From contig NZ_LQIV01000034.1 of NCBI RefSeq assembly GCF_001500125.1, positions 1-64,000 on the forward strand: DNA of 64,000 nucleotides. The letters run 5' to 3'. This stretch comes from Mycobacterium sp. IS-1742 (GTDB taxonomy: Bacteria; Actinomycetota; Actinomycetes; Mycobacteriales; Mycobacteriaceae). The position numbers and the translations under genes were made by a program. Shown here piece by piece: positions 61,127 through 64,000 of the stretch. The notes under the pieces are model-generated. The model saw only the letters and a program-made list of their open reading frames with translations, was not told the DNA's origin and did no database searches. Position 1 is the stretch's first letter, and each line of letters starts with the position of its first letter.

Positions 61127-61479
61127 ATACAAAGAGGATGAGAGAGCGCGTGCAATCAACGCTCTCTCGTTTTGCGCGTTGCGGCTATTGGCCATGCCTA
61201 AGTTTCTGCGACTCGCACGTCCATCTGAATCCGACTTGGTCGATCGCAAGTCGTGCGACCATTGTGAGAGTTTGCGCTTCGGAGCTTCATGGCGATGTAG
61301 GAGCAGACATGAGCCGCTTCAGGAAGCGGTGCCGTCATCCCCGTGGCCGGCGCGCCCGCTCTGTTAAACGGCCGCGCTTCGCTGCGCTATGCCAAGGGGT
61401 CTGTCGTAGGCGTGTGGTTACGTTGGCCTCACCCGCGTGGCGCCCATAGAACGGTCACCGTACGAATAGGATCAAAGCA
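61127..61479. other. 353-bp gap between the two island modules
   Basis: Apart from the terminator, I see no supported gene. Short open frames exist on both strands, but their protein sequences are Cys/Arg-rich and without pattern. Base composition changes across the gap: the following genes are GC-richer than the SNF2 gene. The gap should carry the promoter of the cysteine desulfurase operon. No clear ribosome-binding site precedes ATG 61480 apart from a weak AGGA. Confidence 0.5.
61140..61173 (+). terminator. Rho-independent-type terminator after the SNF2 gene
   Basis: Stem GAGAGAGCG (61140-61148) pairs with CGCTCTCTC (61160-61168) around an 11-base loop and is followed by GTTTT. It lies 14 bases after the helicase stop and ends the first part of the island. 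Confidence 0.72.
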
Positions 61480-62619
61480 ATGGTCTACCTCGACTACAAC
61501 GCATCTACACCGGTTGACCAGCGCATCCTCCCGGCCATAGCCGAAGCTCACGGAGCCTTCGGCAACCCGTCGAGCGGTCACCATGCTGCCGGAAAGGAGG
61601 CGGCGGAGCTCGTCGATGAGGCGCGGAGCCGCGTTGCGGCACTGCTTGAGCGGCCGGCGCAAGACATCGTATTCACAAGCGGTGCGACCGAGGCGTCGGT
61701 GCTCGCCGTGCTTGGAATGATGCTCGGTGCACCGCGCCGGCCGAACATCGTTGTCTCGGCTACCGAGCACAAGGCGGTCCTTCATGCAGCTGACGTTGGC
61801 GCGCGGTTGAGTGGTGGCGAGGTGCGCCTCGTGAATGTCGGTGCGGATGGCGTTGTCGATCTTCAACATCTCACAAGCTTGGTCGATAACACGGTCGCCG
61901 TTGTTGCCGTGATGGCCGCCAACAACGAGACGGGAGTGTTGGGCCCTGTGGGGCAGGTCGCCTCGATCGCGCGAGAAGCGGGCGCCCAGACCTTTGTTGA
62001 CGTGACGCAGCTTCTCGGGAAGGGTGCGCTCGACGGTGTAGCCGCGGAAGCAGACATCATGGTTTGCAGCAGCCACAAAGTCTATGGCCCGAAGGGCGCC
62101 GGCGCACTGATCGCCGATCGTCGAACGCAGAAAGCTATCGTTCCCATCGCCTCGGGCGGTGGGCAGGAGCGCGGGCTCCGTGGTGGCACTCAGAACACTC
62201 CCGCGATTGTGGGATTCGGGCTAGCGGCTGAGCTAGCGATGAAGGAGCAGTCGTCGGATGCATCCCGAATGGGCGGTCTGGCCGAATCGCTTCTCGGAGC
62301 CCTATGCGATCGAGTGTCGGACGTTGAAGTGAACGGCGGTTCGGCAGAGCGCCTCGCTAACACGCTGAATCTGAGGTTCGCGGGTGCTGACGCTGAAGCT
62401 GTAATGACCTCGATGCCGAACGTGTTCGTCTCTGCAGGAAGCGCCTGCCAGTCGGCTGTTCCAACTCCATCATATGTGCTTCTCGCTATGGGCATGTCGA
62501 GCACCGCTGCCTCAGAGTCCCTCCGCATCTCACTGGGGCGGCAGACAACTGAGCGAGACGTCCAAGAGGCTGTCAGCTCGATTGCTGACGCAGTAACTCG
62601 TGTCCGGCGACTGACGTAG
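61480..62619 (+). CDS. Cysteine desulfurase (IscS/DndA-like)
   Basis: 379 residues, PLP-dependent. Motifs: YLDYNASTPVD at the start, TSGATEASVLA, VMAANNETGVLGP, SSHKVYGPKGAGAL with the PLP lysine Lys200, and the catalytic loop VSAGSACQSAVPTPSYVLLAMG with Cys323. It removes sulfur from cysteine for transfer to an acceptor. In DNA phosphorothioation the acceptor is DndC; here the gene opens an operon with a DUF4007 gene and an ATPase rather than with iron-sulfur cluster genes, so an island-specific sulfur role is likely. SspA is the other possibility. Confidence 0.93.
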   Translation: MVYLDYNASTPVDQRILPAIAEAHGAFGNPSSGHHAAGKEAAELVDEARSRVAALLERPAQDIVFTSGATEASVLAVLGMMLGAPRRPNIVVSATEHKAVLHAADVGARLSGGEVRLVNVGADGVVDLQHLTSLVDNTVAVVAVMAANNETGVLGPVGQVASIAREAGAQTFVDVTQLLGKGALDGVAAEADIMVCSSHKVYGPKGAGALIADRRTQKAIVPIASGGGQERGLRGGTQNTPAIVGFGLAAELAMKEQSSDASRMGGLAESLLGALCDRVSDVEVNGGSAERLANTLNLRFAGADAEAVMTSMPNVFVSAGSACQSAVPTPSYVLLAMGMSSTAASESLRISLGRQTTERDVQEAVSSIADAVTRVRRLT

Positions 62620-62633
62620 AAGTAGGGATCACG

Positions 62634-63713
62634 ATGACACTCGAACAATCGACTACGCCGATGTTCGCCAACCACCAGACCTTTCATCCGCGGTTCGGCT
62701 GGATCAAGAAGGGCTACGACGCCGCGGCCCGAGATCCAAACATTTTCAACGACAAGTCGGCGCCGGTAGACCTTGGCGTCGGCAAGAACATGGCCGAGGC
62801 CATTCGGTTCTGGACGCTCGCCACGAAGATGATTGCGCGCAGCCCACATCCAGACCGACCGCGAACCTCGGTTTACAGCCCAACACGGCTTGGTCGAGCC
62901 CTGCTTGATGACCGATTCGGCTTCGATCCGTACATGGAAGATCCGGCGACGTTATGGATTCTGCATTGGCACGCGGTCGCTGAGAGATCGATCTTGCCGG
63001 TATGGCGCCTCACCTTCAACGACTTCAGCGCTGTGGAGTTCACGGACGAGGAGCTGCTGGACTTCTGTCTTGGTGAAATTGCCGCGACCACCTGGAACCA
63101 ACCCATGAAAAGTAGCGTTCAGAAGGATGTTGACTGCCTCCTGCGGATGTATTCAAGTCGGGAGGCGCAGGGTAGGCAGGGGTTAGACGACCTGCTAGAT
63201 TCTCCGTTCCGGGAACTCGGGCTTATTCGCCCTACCCCGGGAACCGGGCGGAAGAATACCTACCGCCTTCTGCGCGGCGCCAAGCCTAGTCTTCCTGCGG
63301 CCGCTATTGCGTACGCATGTCTCGACTACATGAGTCGAAGCGCAGATGGGAGCGCCACAGTCACTTTAACTCGGTTGGCGACCGACCCCGGATCTCCAGG
63401 TCGCATCATGAAGATCTCGGAGAACGACATTGCTGAGGCGATCGAGAAGTCGGCGCGACTTGCCGGTCATCTCCGCCTCACGCGGCCCGCCGGCTCCACG
63501 CAGCTGACGGTTACCGCTCCACCCGGGCAAGTCGCGTACGAAGTGCTTGCATCGCGGAGAGAGGGGCGGCGCACGACGTCGTCGACTACTGCGCCTGATC
63601 TTGAACTCGTGGGATCTGCGGCGACCTCTCTGCAGCTGTCCGTACCCGAGATAAATAAGCTAGTGCGGCGGGCTGAATCGCAACGAAAGCGCCGGAATGG
63701 AGAGGCAGCATGA
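62634..63713 (+). CDS. DUF4007 family protein
   Basis: 359 residues. The start matches DUF4007 well: FANHQTFHPRFGWIKKGYDA, LGVGKNMAEAIRFWTLA and DPATLWILHWHAV, then QKDVDCLLRMY. The family is known to me from genomic islands with PAPS-reductase or DndC-type genes; its biochemical role is unknown. The gene follows the cysteine desulfurase by 14 bases with a good purine-rich ribosome site, and its TGA overlaps the ATG of the next gene. The C-terminus is Arg/Lys-rich. Confidence 0.88.
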   Translation: MTLEQSTTPMFANHQTFHPRFGWIKKGYDAAARDPNIFNDKSAPVDLGVGKNMAEAIRFWTLATKMIARSPHPDRPRTSVYSPTRLGRALLDDRFGFDPYMEDPATLWILHWHAVAERSILPVWRLTFNDFSAVEFTDEELLDFCLGEIAATTWNQPMKSSVQKDVDCLLRMYSSREAQGRQGLDDLLDSPFRELGLIRPTPGTGRKNTYRLLRGAKPSLPAAAIAYACLDYMSRSADGSATVTLTRLATDPGSPGRIMKISENDIAEAIEKSARLAGHLRLTRPAGSTQLTVTAPPGQVAYEVLASRREGRRTTSSTTAPDLELVGSAATSLQLSVPEINKLVRRAESQRKRRNGEAA

Positions 63714-64000
63714 AGCCGCTGGCTTCCTACGTAGGGACGAGCAGTCGGTTCAGCAGGTCCGCGAACGTCGAGCGCGACCGTGGCGGGAGTGCGATAGACG
63801 GTTATGTGCCAACCGGACGCGCGGTAGATGTCATCACGCGGGTGGCGGCAGGCCTCACCGATGCCTCTGCTGGGCGTACGTTTTCGATCACCGGGCCACA
63901 CGGTGGTGGGAAATCGTCGCTCATTGTGTTTCTCGACAGTCTGTTGGCGCCCGCGTCCTCGCCTGAATTCAAAGTCGCGCACTCAGTTCTTCATGCCATT
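63710..64000 (+). CDS. P-loop ATPase, 5' part only (cut by window end)
   Basis: 97 codons are visible from ATG 63710, which overlaps the DUF4007 stop (ATGA). The protein begins KPLASYVGTSSRFSRS and has FSITGPHGGGKSSLIVFLDS, a Walker A loop with Lys68. No stop occurs before the window end. The start pattern suggests a large AAA-like or SMC-like ATPase of the island system, but the remainder must be seen to classify it. Confidence 0.8.
   Translation, partial: MKPLASYVGTSSRFSRSANVERDRGGSAIDGYVPTGRAVDVITRVAAGLTDASAGRTFSITGPHGGGKSSLIVFLDSLLAPASSPEFKVAHSVLHAI

Noticed and set aside
61138..61449. Cys-rich small protein in the gap between island modules
   Set aside because: The frame begins inside the terminator hairpin, has no ribosome-binding site and shows no pattern.

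Overview
The window is high-GC actinobacterial chromosome, and its gene content points to Mycobacteriaceae, probably a rapid-growing Mycolicibacterium-type species. The markers are two mycolate cyclopropane-synthase-type methyltransferases, a KasA/KasB-like ketosynthase, a PknF-like kinase, a Ddn-type (DUF385) protein, WXG100 proteins, an EspC-like protein and many GTG starts. No species name can be proved from the sequence alone.

Layout. 1-5 kb: end of a secreted protein, gpsA, a DUF1023 hydrolase with a coupled lipoprotein, a YajQ-type protein, tRNA-Tyr with a strong hairpin, and a small conserved protein. 5.7-14.3 kb: a large secreted glucose/sorbosone-dehydrogenase-type propeller protein with PKD-like domains, a LAL-type LuxR regulator carrying an 11-base G/C homopolymer, a MarR regulator, and a Ser/Thr kinase fused to an extracytoplasmic solute-binding domain. 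14.4-24 kb: a ketosynthase whose catalytic cysteine is aspartate, an esterase, a P450, two SAM methyltransferases, a 45-residue basic protein, an SDR, and a hydrolase-cyclase fusion. 24-31 kb: a PknF-like kinase, ppk2 coupled to a DUF385 gene, a DUF2236 oxygenase-like gene, and a membrane-anchored propeller protein that shares a C-terminal domain with the kinase. 31.9-38.1 kb: a response regulator, two small genes and two divergent paralogous sensor kinases.

38.3-54.2 kb holds a type VII-like secretion cluster. Two divergent operons meet at about 46.5 kb. The left one encodes a zinc-ribbon RDD membrane protein, a 1467-residue FHA-FtsK/SpoIIIE ATPase, a WXG100 protein, a WXG100-lipase fusion, a DUF6777-like protein and a membrane protein. 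The right one encodes a small membrane protein, a DUF7159-like protein with PKPAVEL repeats, a polytopic membrane protein and a tightly overlapped vWA / PP2C / divergent-kinase triad. I see no EccB, EccE or mycosin gene. Together they suggest a secretion machine controlled by reversible phosphorylation that the FHA domain could read.

54.2-56.1 kb holds a hydrolase and a PIN-domain toxin-antitoxin pair. At about 56.44 kb an EspC-like gene is cut off and base composition drops: this looks like the left edge of a genomic island that runs past the window end. Its first part, clearly AT-richer, has a GIY-YIG protein, a DGQHR (DndB-like) protein, an unknown protein and a SNF2 helicase. After a terminator and a 0.35-kb gap comes a second unit: cysteine desulfurase, DUF4007 protein and a P-loop ATPase cut by the window end. 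The mix resembles DNA phosphorothioation or a related defence system, but no DndC/D or SspB/C/D is visible here.
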